64,000 bases of DNA from Isoperla grammatica. Lineage: Eukaryota; Arthropoda; Insecta; Plecoptera; Perlodidae. Positions 19,971-31,400 of the stretch are shown piece by piece (position 1 is the stretch's first letter; every line of letters starts with the position of its first letter). The stretch covers positions 41,586,391 to 41,650,390 of the forward strand of contig OX246744.1 in NCBI GenBank assembly GCA_945910005.1, written 5' to 3'. The notes under the pieces are model-generated. The model saw only the letters and a program-made list of their open reading frames with translations, had not been told where the DNA came from and ran no database searches. The position numbers and the translations under genes are program-made.

Positions 19971-21683
19971 AGCCTATACAGCGCTAGAGACTGGACTATC
20001 ATATCTGTTCTTCAGCTCGCTTAGTGTCAGGTATCCGTCCTGGTTACGATCCAGCTTCTTGAAGTCTCTCCTATCTGAGGCTACTGTGAGTGAGTCTAGC
20101 AGGTGGTGGTTTGTCTCATGTGTTAGGCCTATACAGCGCTAGAGACTGGACTATCATATCTAGTCTTCAGCTCGCTTAGTGTCAGGTATCCGTCCTGGTA
20201 ACGATCCAGCTTCTTGAAGTCTCTTCTATCTGAGGCTACTGTGAGTGAGTCTAGCAGTTGGTGGTTTGTCTCATGTGTTAGGCCTATACAGCGCTAGAGA
20301 CTGGACTATCATATCTGTTCTTCAGCTCGCTTAGTGTCAGGTATCCGTCCTGGTAACGATCCAGCTTCTTGAAGTCTCTTCTATCTGAGGCTACTGTGAG
20401 TGAGTCTAGCAGGTGGTGGTTTGTCTCATGTGTTAGGCCTATACAGCGCTAGAGACTGTACTATCATATCTGTTCTTCAGCTCGCTTAGTGTCAGGTACC
20501 CGTCGTTGTTTCGATCCAGCTTCTTGAAGTCTCTTCTGTCTGAGGCTACTGTGAGTGAGTCTAGCAGTTGGTGGTTTGTCTCATGTGTTAGGCCTATACA
20601 GCGCTAGAGACTGTACTATCATATCTGTTCTTCAGCTCGCTTAGTGTCAGGTACCCGTCGTTGTTTCGATCCAGCTTCTTGAAGTCTCTTCTGTCTGAGG
20701 CTACTGTGAGTGAGTCTAGCAGTTGGTGGTTTGTCTCATGTGTTAGGCCTATACAGCGCTAGAGACTGTACTATCATATCTGTTCTTCAGCTCGCTTAGT
20801 GTCATAGGTATCCGTCCTGGTTACGATCCAGCTTCTTGAAGTCTCTCCTATCTGAGGCTACTGTGAGTGAGTCTAGCAGGTGGTGGTTTGTCTCATGTGT
20901 TAGGCCTATACAGCGCTAGAGACTGGACTATCATATCTGTTCTTCAGCTCGCTTAGTGTCAGGTACCCGTCGTTGTTTCGATCCAGCTTCTTGAAGTCTC
21001 TCCTATCTGAGGCTACTGTGAGTGAGTCTAGCAGGTGGTGGTTTGTCTCATGTGTTAGGCCTATACAGCGCTAGAGACTGGACTATCATATCTGTTCTTC
21101 AGCTCGCTTAGTGTCATAGGTATCCGTCCTGGTTACGATCCAGCTTCTTGAAGTCTCTCCTATCTGAGGCTACTGTGAGTGAGTCTAGCAGGTGGTGGTT
21201 TGTCTCATGTGTTAGGCCTATACAGCGCTAGAGACTGGACTATCATATCTGTTCTTCAGCTCGCTTAGTGTCAGGTACCCGTCGTTGTTTCGATCCAGCT
21301 TCTTGAAGTCTCTTCTGTCTGAGGCTACTGTGAGTGAGTCTAGCAGTTGGTGGTTTGTCTCATGTGTTAGGCCTATACAGCGCTAGAGACTGTACTATCA
21401 TATCTGTTCTTCAGCTCGCTTAGTGTCATAGGTATCCGTCCTGGTTACGATCCAGCTTCTTGAAGTCTCTCCTATCTGAGGCTACTGTGAGTGAGTCTAG
21501 CAGGTGGTGGTTTGTCTCATGTGTTAGGCCTATACAGCGCTAGAGACTGGACTATCATATCTGTTCTTCAGCTCGCCTAGTGTCAGGTATCCGTCCTGGT
21601 TACGATCCAGCTTCTTGAAGTCTCTCCTGTCTGTGGCTACTGTGAGTGAGTCTAGAAGCCGGTGGTTTGTCTGATGCGGTCTG
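19971..21683 (-). repeat. Array EFH1: about 155-bp units holding the second EF-hand and stop codon
   Basis: Ten head-to-tail copies follow the 3' end of EFH1 exon 2. Each unit encodes, on the minus strand, TNHHLLDSLTVASDRRDFKK, then a loop DRNQDG or DRNNDG, and ends DSPVSSAV plus TAG. Two subtypes differ in the EF loop codons (CCTGGTTACG or CGTTGTTTCG on the plus strand). Three of the copies carry a 2-bp TA insertion (GTGTCATAGG) that shifts the frame. These alternate with the other subtype between 20746 and 21500, a dimer pattern. No AATAAA lies inside a unit, so the EFH1 transcript may read through the array. Confidence 0.92.
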
Positions 21684-21801
21684 AGCGCTTCTGCCCGACT
21701 CAGGCGGCCATCTTGGTTCTCGTCGGCCAGCTGCAGCAAGATGGCGGCGAATGACCCCCTGGATGGTGCGCGGGTTGTGATTGGAGGCCGCGGTCGCGCC
21801 A
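21530..21801 (-). CDS. EFH1 exon 2: secreted two-EF-hand protein, C-terminal exon
   Basis: The exon is 272 nt. The acceptor GTTATGTCGACAG ends at 21802, and the first TG completes a Leu codon with the C left from exon 1. The protein part starts ARPRPPITTRAPSRG, then has two EF-hands: loop 1 DENQDGRLSRAE and loop 2 DRNQDGYLTLGE. Both have Asp, Asn/Gln and Asp at the calcium positions and a closing Glu. It ends DSPVSSAV and TAG. With exon 1 the product is 114 residues, the same length as EFH2. A small extracellular calcium-binding role is inferred from the EF-hands and signal peptide. Copies of the 3' half of this exon form the array downstream. Start, intron phase and length all agree with the paralogue. 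Confidence 0.85.
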
Positions 21802-21817
21802 CTGTCGACATAACATA

Positions 21818-22096
21818 GTTCCAATGATATGTAACACCTATAGTAGGCTAGATCACCAATCCCCCAACCTTTCACTCAGTAGCGCGCGTAGCAAATTGAA
21901 GCCATTTTGAATTGGGCAGTTAACAGGCTACGTTGGACCTTTCAGTACTGCTAGCGCTGCGGGCGGCAGAAAGTCGCGTTTGAGACTCCCATTCCCGCCT
22001 GTAGTAGTTTCCCAATTCAAGATGGCTTCTAATTGACACGCCTGTGGCTGCTAGGCTGCGCATCTAGCCTACTATAGGTGTTACATATCATTGCAT
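21818..22096. mobile_element. MITE M10, copy 1, next to the EFH1 exon 2 acceptor
   Basis: Termini of about 40 bp (CCAATGATATGTAACACC, TATAGTAGGCTAGATC and their inverted partners) enclose about 200 bp. The second copy is at 24184-24470, upstream of the EFH1 promoter. The end of this copy is about 17 bp from the exon 2 acceptor, so the branch point of EFH1 intron 1 probably lies inside the element. Confidence 0.8.
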
Positions 22097-22408
22097 AGTT
22101 ACCACGTTACGTCACAGTGGCCATGATTGCGACACTCAATTGATGAGGACCAATCCTAGAACGTTGGAGGATATTATTTGAGTTTAATAAATAAGCCTAA
22201 TGCATAATTCAAAAAGTTAACATAAGTAATAAAAATGAAAAATAACCACCAATACCAATTTCATTTTTAAAAAAGGTTTAATTTTTAACAAATAAGGATG
22301 TCTGTGTTCTACTACAACAGGCTTCAATTGTTTCTCCATGGCAACGTCAAAGTTTGATCACAAATGTGGCCGCCACGCGCAAGGATGTGACGTACGTGCA
22401 ACCTATGA
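22092..22408. mobile_element. Family B element, copy 2
   Basis: It matches 19224-19519 along its length, including GGCCATGATTGCGACAC, TTGTTTCTCCATGGCAACGT and GATGTGACGTACGTGCAACC. It lies in EFH1 intron 1. Confidence 0.75.
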
Positions 22409-22477
22409 ATGAAGCTTGTTCCTATTTACCTCATCAATGTTAGTTCCGCTTTTACTCACGAGATCGCAGCACAGGGA

Positions 22478-23378
22478 ACAGTACAAACATTGCAGTCTGA
22501 CAGGTGACAGCTACTAACATTGCAGTCTGACAGGTACAGCTGCTAACATTGCAGTCTGACAGGTGACAGCTACTAACATTGCAGTATGACAGGTGACAGC
22601 TACTAAGATTGCAGTCTGACAGGTGACAGCTACTAACATTGCAGTATGAGAGGTGACAGCTACTAACATTGCAGTCTGACAGGTGACAGCTACTAACATT
22701 GCAGTATGACAGGTGACAGCTACTAACATTGCAGTATGACAGGTGACAGATACAAACATTTCAGTATGACAGGTGACAGCTACTAACATTGCAGTATGAC
22801 AGGTGACAGCTACTAACATTGCAGTATGACAGATGACAGCTACTAACATTGCAGTCTGACAGGTGACAGCTACTAACATTGCAGTATGAGAGGTGACAGC
22901 TACTAACATTGCAGTCTGACAGGTGACAGCTACTTACATTGCAGTATGACAGGTGACAGCTACTAACATTGCAGTATGACAGGTGACAGCTACAAACATT
23001 GCAGTATGACAGGTGACAGCTACAAACATTGCAGTATGACAGGTGATAGCTACAAATATTGCAGTATGACAGGTGACAGCTACAAACATTGCAGTCTAAG
23101 AGGTGACAGCTACTAACATTGCAGTATGACAGGTGACAGCTACTAACATTGCAGTATGACAGGTGACAGCTACTAACATTGCAGTCTGACAGGTGACAGC
23201 TACTAACATTGCAGTGACAGGTGACAGATACAAACATTGCAGTATGACAGGTGACAGCTACTAACATTGCAGTATGACAGGTGACAGCTACTAACATTGC
23301 AGTCTGACAGGTGACAGCTACTAACATTGCAGTTTGACAGGTGACAGCTACAAACATTGCAGTCTGACCGGTGACACC
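22478..23378. repeat. 30-bp satellite in EFH1 intron 1, about 30 copies
   Basis: The unit on the plus strand is AGGTGACAGC-TACTAACATT-GCAGTATGAC, with minor variants (TCTGAC, TACAAAC). Because 30 is a multiple of three it leaves long open frames on the minus strand, which I take as artefacts. Each unit contains TACTAAC, TTGCAG and AG|GTGACA, that is branch-point, acceptor and donor look-alikes, on the strand opposite to the gene. Confidence 0.93.
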
Positions 23379-23384
23379 CGCTAC

Positions 23385-23500
23385 AGTTCGGCTCATATCA
23401 ACATCCACGCCGGTAAAGAGGACTCCTTAAAGGGCGGCTTAGTTTCCGTTCACTGTACAAGGTTGTAAACGTCAAGGTTGTCACCGGAAAGGTAACTAAA
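23385..23500. repeat. Segment shared with 47345-47620
   Basis: GGTAAAGAGGACTCCTTA and CACTGTACAAGGTTGTAAACG match the second locus, where a SINE-1 3' fragment separates the two halves. The origin is unknown and no open frame is conserved. Confidence 0.6.
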
Positions 23501-23863
23501 AGGTTTTAGGTAACTAAAACAACCGCATATAGCTAGTTGAACAATAAAAAATTATTGTATTAAAATTTGGTATAATTATGTATATTATATGGTATCGAAA
23601 ACAAGTAATTAAAACCCTCATTCCACATTCGAATTGACTCGTATCCGCTCTAGAATTTCCCTCCAGTGATAAAATCGAAAATCAAAATTATACATATGTA
23701 ATGATTAGGATAGACACAATTTTCAATTTTTCAATTTTTCAATTTTTTATTCAATAATTCCACATGATACATAACAGAATGGTTATTGGACGATTTGTAC
23801 ATTGATATTAATATCTACGGACAGAAGTCACACGTAATAAATAAATAAATAAATAAAACTTAC

Positions 23864-23936
23864 GGTTCAGCACTGGAAACTCAGCCGCCACTGTTACCAC
23901 CATGAGCCACACGGCGGACACCAGTATAAGTCTCAT
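23864..23936 (-). CDS. EFH1 exon 1: start codon and signal peptide
   Basis: ATG at 23936 begins MRLILVSAVWLMVVTVAAEF, a typical signal peptide with a hydrophobic core and a cleavage site near VAA. Four more codons and one base follow before the AACC|GTAAGT donor (phase 1). The intron of about 2.06 kb holds a MITE, a family B element and a 30-bp satellite. Start choice: the ATG lies about 45 bp below a TATA box, and EFH2 has the same layout. Confidence 0.85.
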
Positions 23937-23975
23937 TGTGTTGGTGTGACTGTACAGGAGGGTCGGCCCCCCCAG

Positions 23976-23986
23976 CTTATATCGTC
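23976..23986 (-). promoter_or_regulatory. EFH1 TATA box
   Basis: The minus strand reads GGACGATATAAGCTGGGGG, followed by GGCCGACCCTCCTGTACAGT and then the ATG. The same TATA, G-run, CCCTCC and ACAGTCACA order precedes EFH2, so the core promoter is conserved between the two genes. Confidence 0.75.
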
Positions 23987-24183
23987 CGCCGCTGTTGTCC
24001 GCTTGACAGTCACTGTTGTTATGATAGTCGCCTAATAGGCGGTAACATTATCACTCGCGGTGAAGCAGCGTAAACACATTAGATGTTTGGTAATAGTTGC
24101 TGACCGCCCGCATGGGTTGTTGAGCAATCATAAATACATTAACGTTTGCTGCAGACAATTTTAAAAGTTTGGTCATTTACTAA

Positions 24184-24470
24184 TTACTCCAATCATATTC
24201 AACTGCTATAGTAGGCTAGATCACCAGTCTCGCAACCTTTCACTCAGTAGCGAGCGTAGCAAATTGAAGCCATTTTGAATTGGGCAGTTTACATGCTAAT
24301 TTGGACCTTTCAGTACTGCTAGCGCTGCGAGCGGCAGAAAGTCGCGTTTGAGACTCCCATTTCCGCCTGTAGTAATTGCCCCATTCAAGATGGCTTCTAA
24401 TTGACACGCTTGTGGCTGCTAGGTTGCGCATCTAGCCTAGGCCTACTATAGCTGTTGAATATCATTGAAT
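24184..24470. mobile_element. MITE M10, copy 2, upstream of EFH1
   Basis: It closely matches copy 1, with inverted ends around CTATAGTAGGCTAGATCACC. It lies about 200 bp upstream of the EFH1 TATA box. Confidence 0.8.
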
Positions 24471-24675
24471 TACTCTTATACCAGGATTGTTATAAATATT
24501 ACCTTATCTTGAGAGAAAAAAACATTTTAATGTCAGCTGTCCATCCTACATTTTGTGACCACAAGGATCCAAGATACAAAAAATAATTAAAAAAAAATAC
24601 ATATTAAATACAAAGGGTTTTTAAAACAATTTATTTCTTGTTATATATAAACGATTTTGTAACAAAAATGATGGT

Positions 24676-24871
24676 GTATCTACTAATGGGTGTAAGTTCA
24701 TTTGTGACAAATCCTTAAAAAATAATATACTTAAGCCTTTTTTTATTATAGAAATAAATTATTTTCTCTGAAAAATCCCGACGAAAGAATAGAAAAAACC
24801 CGTTAAAAATGTGTACATTATTTTTTTAACAGGTTCGTCACAAATGTTCTTACACCGATACGTAGATATAA
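24676..24871. mobile_element. Palindromic MITE
   Basis: ATCTACTAATGGGTGTAAG...TTTGTGACAAA pairs with the right end TCACAAATGTTCTTACACCG...ACGTAGAT. Confidence 0.55.
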
Positions 24872-25263
24872 AACTCTTGTACAAGGCATTGTAATAGTAA
24901 TTAGACGTCCAATACATTTGTAAAACTTCTACTGCCGAACGCTCTTATATTCCAAATATTACTAGTTTCTTAATTGAGAACTATTTAACATTGTGTGCGG
25001 GGATATGCGTTGACTAATCAAAAACATATTAACACATTATGCATTTAACATTTAAGGCAACCAAGCCGGCAAAAAATTACAACCAACCGATTTAAAAAAA
25101 AAAAAAAAATATTTTTGTCGGCACTTTTCTGAGTATAATGGTATGTCTTTATTAACAATTGACACAAGACAAATGGGTAAAATCAGTATTTAAATCAATA
25201 TAAACGCGTCATTTATGGCGCATTGTAACGCTCGGCTTATCTCACCCATCTCACCTGACGAGT
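24872..25263. other. No gene seen
   Basis: This is AT-rich sequence without a recognised feature. Confidence 0.4.
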
Positions 25264-25271
25264 CTGTCAAC

Positions 25272-26750
25272 CAGGGTTGGCAAAAACCCGTTTTTTTTTT
25301 CGAAAAAACCCTGCCCAGTGGGTTTTATCGGTTTTTTTCGGGCTTTTTCGGGTTTTAGACGAAAACATCTATAACGAGTATGAATGCCCTCTTGTGCCTT
25401 CAGCTTGTTCTTTTTACGATTTGTGAATATTTTGACCATATACTGCGCGAATAATCTTCACCGATCAAGCACCCAAAACCCATAATCTGACCTTATACAA
25501 CCATGTTACATGTTATGTCGTTTTACGTTATACGTAAACATACTGTAATGATGAATGACCGTATTTGGTTAAGTTCCTACTTCTTTCTCAACGTAATGTA
25601 CAAGCCCAGGGTATTGTTTCGTATTTTGTTTATTGTTGTGTGTTTTAGGAAATCCTATAGCATTGTAAAATTCAACAAAAATATTTCAAGCTCTTTCTTT
25701 TCAGTTAATGACACTATTATACTTCTTTAATTAAATTGACTTTTTCTCTACCCTGCCTGATATAAATGCATATATCATTATTGATGGTTATGCCTAATAT
25801 TAGCTTTCTCAGACGCCACGTCATCGTTTGCGGATACGGGTTTTTTCCCCCACGGAAATCAGTTTCGTTACTGAGGGGGTGGACTCTAAATGTGAATTTA
25901 TTTATTTATTTTAAGTTTATTACATAGATTTATTATTATTGAGTTTATAAATATTCAAATATGACCTTTGTTCTCAATTGGCCAATGTTGAAAAAAGTAA
26001 ATGTGTAGATGAAAACCATTGTGATTTTGTTTAGTTTCGATAACTGTGACGAATTGTTCTTTGATTAGAGAGGTTTCAAAATCCATACTTACGAAAAGCG
26101 TTAAAAACAAGAAAATTTGTATGTCCGGAAATTTGATTAATTTCTAGCTTGTCTTGTATTGGAGAGAGAAAAAATGTGAAGTATATTTGTCGAAAACAAA
26201 AACATCGCTTTTCATTACCGGGAAGAACAAATTTGGTTTTATATAATCCAAAAATTAAATAAAAATTATGATATATTAATTTTGCAAAGTGTATGAATCA
26301 TAAACAATCACAGAATTATTTATAAGTTGCTTTATCTCCTCAAAAGTGGTGATCGAACAAGTAAGTTAAATATATCGTAAGTCAGTCTGCCTTTCAATTT
26401 CAGGCAAACAGTTTACCCACGCCTCTTGAGAATCAATTTAGTGAGCGGAATGATAGGTGTTACTGCCTAGTCGTAATCAAATCTTCCGTCTGTTGTACTA
26501 ACGTAATATGAGAGATAGCCTATATTATATTTTTGAATGAGACTTTAGTAGACATATCCCCATACATCCCCACAAACACAATAAAAAGTGGCTAGAATAT
26601 TATAAACTGTACAATTATACACCTACGTTGAGTATTTGAAAAAACCCATTTTTTGTCTAAAACCCCCGGGTTTTTTCAGGTGGGTTTTACCCGAAAAAAC
26701 CCGCCGGGTTGCCGGGTTTTTTCGGGTCGGGCAAAATCATGCCAACCCTG
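25272..26750. mobile_element. hAT-like non-autonomous element, 1.48 kb
   Basis: Termini CAGGGTTGGCAAAAACCCG and the inverted GCCAACCCTG are flanked by an exact 8-bp duplication CTGTCAAC (25264-25271 and 26751-26758). These are hallmarks of hAT insertions. It carries a SINE-1 3' fragment at about 25843-25917. No transposase frame is seen. Confidence 0.9.
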
Positions 26751-26758
26751 CTGTCAAC

Positions 26759-27655
26759 TGTTAATATATAAATTTAAAATATGTCAAGATATTATGGTAG
26801 GGTAGAAGAACAAAAATGTATTTTTTATACCTCGCCTTTTTTCTTGTAACCCTGTATTCATACATGTTAACATGAAAATAAAGAAATACTTACTTATACT
26901 TACTTACTTACATTCAACACTTCTTGTTTTGTACACTAGTGGATTTCTTCTTTCAAACGTTGGCTTTTGGTTACTGTATCTTACCATTTGACTTCGGAGC
27001 TAGCTTCACAGTATTGACAGCGAAATGTCATAAGTTTTGACGTGTGTGTATGTTAGTGTGTTTTTGTAAACTATAAGTTAACCACTATAATGCCTCGTTT
27101 CGTTTTCAATCTTATAAGAAACATTTGAGTTCTAATCGGTGTACTGAACCTAGGCCTAGTATTTCTGTTGCTGGCATTGATGCAAATTGAGTAAATAGTC
27201 AACAAACGTGTGCGGAAAATAATCACCGGCAGATTCTAGACCTAACCTCACATCTGCATTCGATCTTCCATTCCAAGTGCTTGAAAATGAAAATTGTGAG
27301 GATAATATTCATCGAAGTATACCAACAGATGTCAAGGTAATTCGATTATTGATCTACCGTTAATTTCTTACCTGAATCAAAGCGATATTTACAATGTGTA
27401 GGCCTAGCCGCCTACACTATAGGTTTGTTTTTTTGTTAATGGTGCAAGCTTTCCGGCACCACCTTGTTATTTTGTCTCCGTGCAGTTTACACTGCTCGAG
27501 TGGACGTTGCACTAGTGCAGCGGTGTAGCACCGGCTACCGAGCTGGTGTGGCAGTGCAGTGCATGTGCAGTGTAAGAAAATCTGGCGGCAACTTGAATTA
27601 ACATGTGGTTGTTATTTTAAGTAGATACATCGGCTGCTATTTACGTTTAGAAAAA
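26759..27655. other. No gene seen; local GC-rich palindrome
   Basis: The stretch is mostly AT-rich unique sequence. An imperfect palindrome of GTGCAGTG/CACTGCAC blocks lies at about 27483-27572. Confidence 0.45.
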
Positions 27656-28369
27656 TTATTGGTAATTATGGCCTGGAGCTGATTCGTTTTGAACTCACCT
27701 TTTTTCTGTATTCCTTTGCGATATTGATAATATGCGTAGTACATAATCGTTATTTCATTATTTATCTGTAAGCTACAGTGATTTTCAATACAAATAGTAT
27801 CTTCTTTCATATTAAATTATCATTTTGAAGATGCATCGATTTCACAACACAATCACGTTAAATATGGCAATATGGCGTACGTACGAGTGCGCAGCTGTTC
27901 GGAGCACACAAGAAGTGTGCTACCAACGTACGTACATAAAAAAAAACTACATCTGAATCAAAGTGACTTTGCCCAGCTACCTGACATCCCACGAAATTCG
28001 GTTAGGTTAGGGGATCAGGTTGAGGATTGCCCACGAAAGTTAATACGGTTATTGTCTCTGGTAATAGCTCCATCCTGGCCTTATCCGACTCCCCAAAAAT
28101 TGTGCGCAATTCTAGGTTTCATACGTTGTAGATTGGCAGCACTGCAACGAACACGAAGCGGATAACATGGAAGAAGGTGTAAACTTTTACCATAAAAACT
28201 TTAACAATCATTTAATAACTTTCAAAAGTAAATACTATATAATGTACATCAAAATAAAGGCAATTAAACATTGAACAATATAAATAACACTTCAAACAAA
28301 ACTTCGGCGTTTTTCAATGAAAAAAAGTGAGTTCAAAACGAATCAGCTCCAGGCCATAATTACCAAATT
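27656..28369. mobile_element. 710-bp element with about 45-bp inverted ends
   Basis: TTGGTAATTATGGCCTGGAG and CTGATTCGTTTTGAACTCAC at the left recur inverted at the right end. The 97-codon frame inside (27872-28165) matches nothing I know. Confidence 0.75.
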
Positions 28370-28499
28370 ATTTAGTTGAGATCTGATGCTATACATTTCA
28401 AACCATTGTGAAAGACTTTTATCAAATTTAAATATTATTTCACACATCAGCCGTTGCTACACCGGAGTGTTTTTACAACGCTTATATTAGCTTGCCTTG

Positions 28500-31400
28500 T
28501 TTGTCTGGACGGAATCTTTGAATTGATATTCCACCTACTTCTAGATGTCCGATCATGCTGAAATTTTTTAAATAGACGTATTCCTGATGACAATACATGA
28601 ATCAACTGTCATATTTACTAAATTGTCAATTAATTCATCATAATTAATTAATTAATGTTTTACATGGATATCAATGTTTATATTCCACCTACTTCTAAAT
28701 GTCCGATCAAACTGAAAGTTTTTACACAGACGTATTCCTAATGACAATACATGAATCAAATGTCATATTTACTAAATTGTCAATTAATTCATCATTATTA
28801 ATTACTTAATGTTTTATATGGAAATCGATGTTTAACCCACTTTCCAACGTCACATCGAGTTGACAGTTTTCACACAGACGTATTTTTAATAACAATACAC
28901 GAATCAATTGTCATATTTACTAAATAATTAATTGATTCATCATAATTAATTAAATTATGTTTTAGGCCTATATGGGAATCGATATTTCACCCACTTTCCA
29001 ACGTTGAATTGAGCTGAAAGTTTTCACACAGACGTATTCTTAAAGGGATAGTCGGGTGAAAAACTAAAGAACTACCATTTGTAGATGTCCACCTTTAAAT
29101 ATAAAAAACATGACTTAAAGATACCATACTTTAAAAGCATGCGGTTAAAAAATTAAAGAAAACGCGATTTTTTGGTTTGGTGCTACCAAGTAGCACCGAG
29201 CAACTTTTCTCATGGTAGTTCCCATGTAAAAAAAATGTTGCCTTGAGAAAGTAAAACCACCGCTAAAATAGGGCACTGATCAAAAATCGATCAGGAGGTT
29301 TAATGTGCATCGTGTCTCTACCGATAAAATTCTTCTTAGTACGAACGTTTACTTCTACAAAATACCCTGCAATTAATTTTTTTGTGACATGATGTGTAGA
29401 AAAGTTGCAATCTGTTTTGAGCGGTAGACCCTACTGTCCGCAGTCGCCGAGCGTTTCGCGGAGCGCGGGCTGGTCTCGTATAACACAATGAGTCCTCTGT
29501 CTATCGGGAAGGCGCCAGCGACCTCAGAACCGATACAGTTACAATACGCTTTAGAAGAAAAATGCAGCAAGAGCTGCCGAAGGGAATCTAGTAGAATAGC
29601 TAATTGTTCACTATTTTTTTTCTTGCATTGAAGCAACCTTTATCAATTGTATTTTACACATAACTGAATTTCATGGACTAATGACTAATTGGTGATTTTT
29701 TAGTTCTTCATCTGCCCTTACTAAAATTTTAAGTAGTCAAACATGTGTCAAAACATAGTTAAATGATCGTTTCATCGCCGAAACATAGTACACACAGCTT
29801 TGAAGACTATTTGGTTGCTATTTAAAACATCGTGAAATAGTAGTCAAGAGTATACGTCGCTAACACATCGTCAAATCATCGTATAAACCTAGTCACGTAA
29901 GTTGTCAAAACATCGTGAAATAGTAGCCATCGCTCAAATATGCTCAACTATGTGTTGACGATGTTTTGGTTAATAGTTGACACATCTCCAAATACTAGTT
30001 CAACGTATTCATCGTCGAAACACCGCCATTACGTCGTCATAAGGTAGTCAAAGCATCGCCAGAGCTAAACACTCGAACGATTGCCCGCGTCACGGAGGTC
30101 ACCAGCTGCTTCTTCTCAACTGTCAATTTTCAAAAACTATCCGTTGGAACTGCGGTGAAGTGTGGCTTGGAAGTGGCAGACGTAGGACTACCAGTGACTA
30201 ACAAATTCCGGTAAGTACAGTGATAATGATTGAAGTGATCTAGGACAACGTTAATGCCCGTTAAACGTATATTGTCGCGCGTATTGTCGTTATGCTTTGG
30301 CTGTAGATGCAAGTTTCAATGCCCTAGTCCTACCATAACCTCTATTTAGCCGTAGCCTAGGCGTAGTTGAAACCATTGGAAAGGAATGCATGCAGTAGGC
30401 CTACTACATTCTGTAACAATAGCAGGAAATGCTGCAGTGCACAATAAAGTAATAGAATCGTAATATATTCCTGCTAAAATCAATGTGAATTGTTATTTTT
30501 TTTTCCAGAGTCAATGGAACTACATGGCCACTAAACTGTGCTCGATGACAAACAAAACAACCAAATGACTCTTCTCAGTATTGACCAAGAAAATTGTGCT
30601 TACCGTCACTAAATATGCAGTGAAACCATTGATCAATCAGCATTGTTTATGGTTTTATGTGTTGCCTTGTTGGGTGGAGGAAAATAAAATGTGTCTTAGC
30701 AACTATCTATGCTCATTTCCTTTTACAATCATTAGAATAAACTGAACAGTTCCTGATCCAGACAAGTGAGGTAAAACTATTGGTTTACTTTTAAATGTAT
30801 AATTAAAACATACAGGTAGGACTGAAACATGTGCAGGCGACTATAGAGCGACTATTTAATGATGTTGATAATGTTTCATACTAATACTAAAATAATCACC
30901 AAAATACAGTATACCCTACTACTACTACTACTATCTAGATGATATATATTATTATGATTATGAATAATAATAATATATGAAAACGTTCACTCAGCATCAT
31001 AAAATAGTCACTATTTAGTCGTCTGCACATATTCAACTATGTTTTGACACTGTTTGACAAGGTCGCGGTTTAGTAGTCAAATAGTCGTCTGCACATATTC
31101 AACTATGTTTTGACACTGTTTGACAAGGTCGCGGTTTAGTAGTCAAATAGTCGTCTGCACATATTCAACTATGTTTGACACTGCGTGAAAGGTCGCGGTT
31201 TAGTAGTCAAATAGTCGTCTGCACATATTCAACTATGTTTTGACAGTGTGTAAGAAGGTCGCGATTTGGTAGTCGAAGAGTAGTCTGCACATATCCAGAG
31301 ATGTTTTGAAACTGTGTATTCATAAGATCAAACAATGTTTTGGATATGTGCTGAATATGCTTTAAAGGGTAGCTTAAACATAGTTAATAGACTATGTTTC

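Noticed and set aside
22478..23378. Regular 30-bp repeats resembling a CRISPR array
   Set aside because: There are no unique spacers; the units are directly adjacent, and the genome is eukaryotic.
22514..23408. 131- and 215-codon frames with AMLVAVTCHT- and CNVSSCHLSY-type repeats
   Set aside because: Pure products of a 30-bp tandem repeat lying inside an intron; no signal peptide, splice signals or unique sequence supports them.
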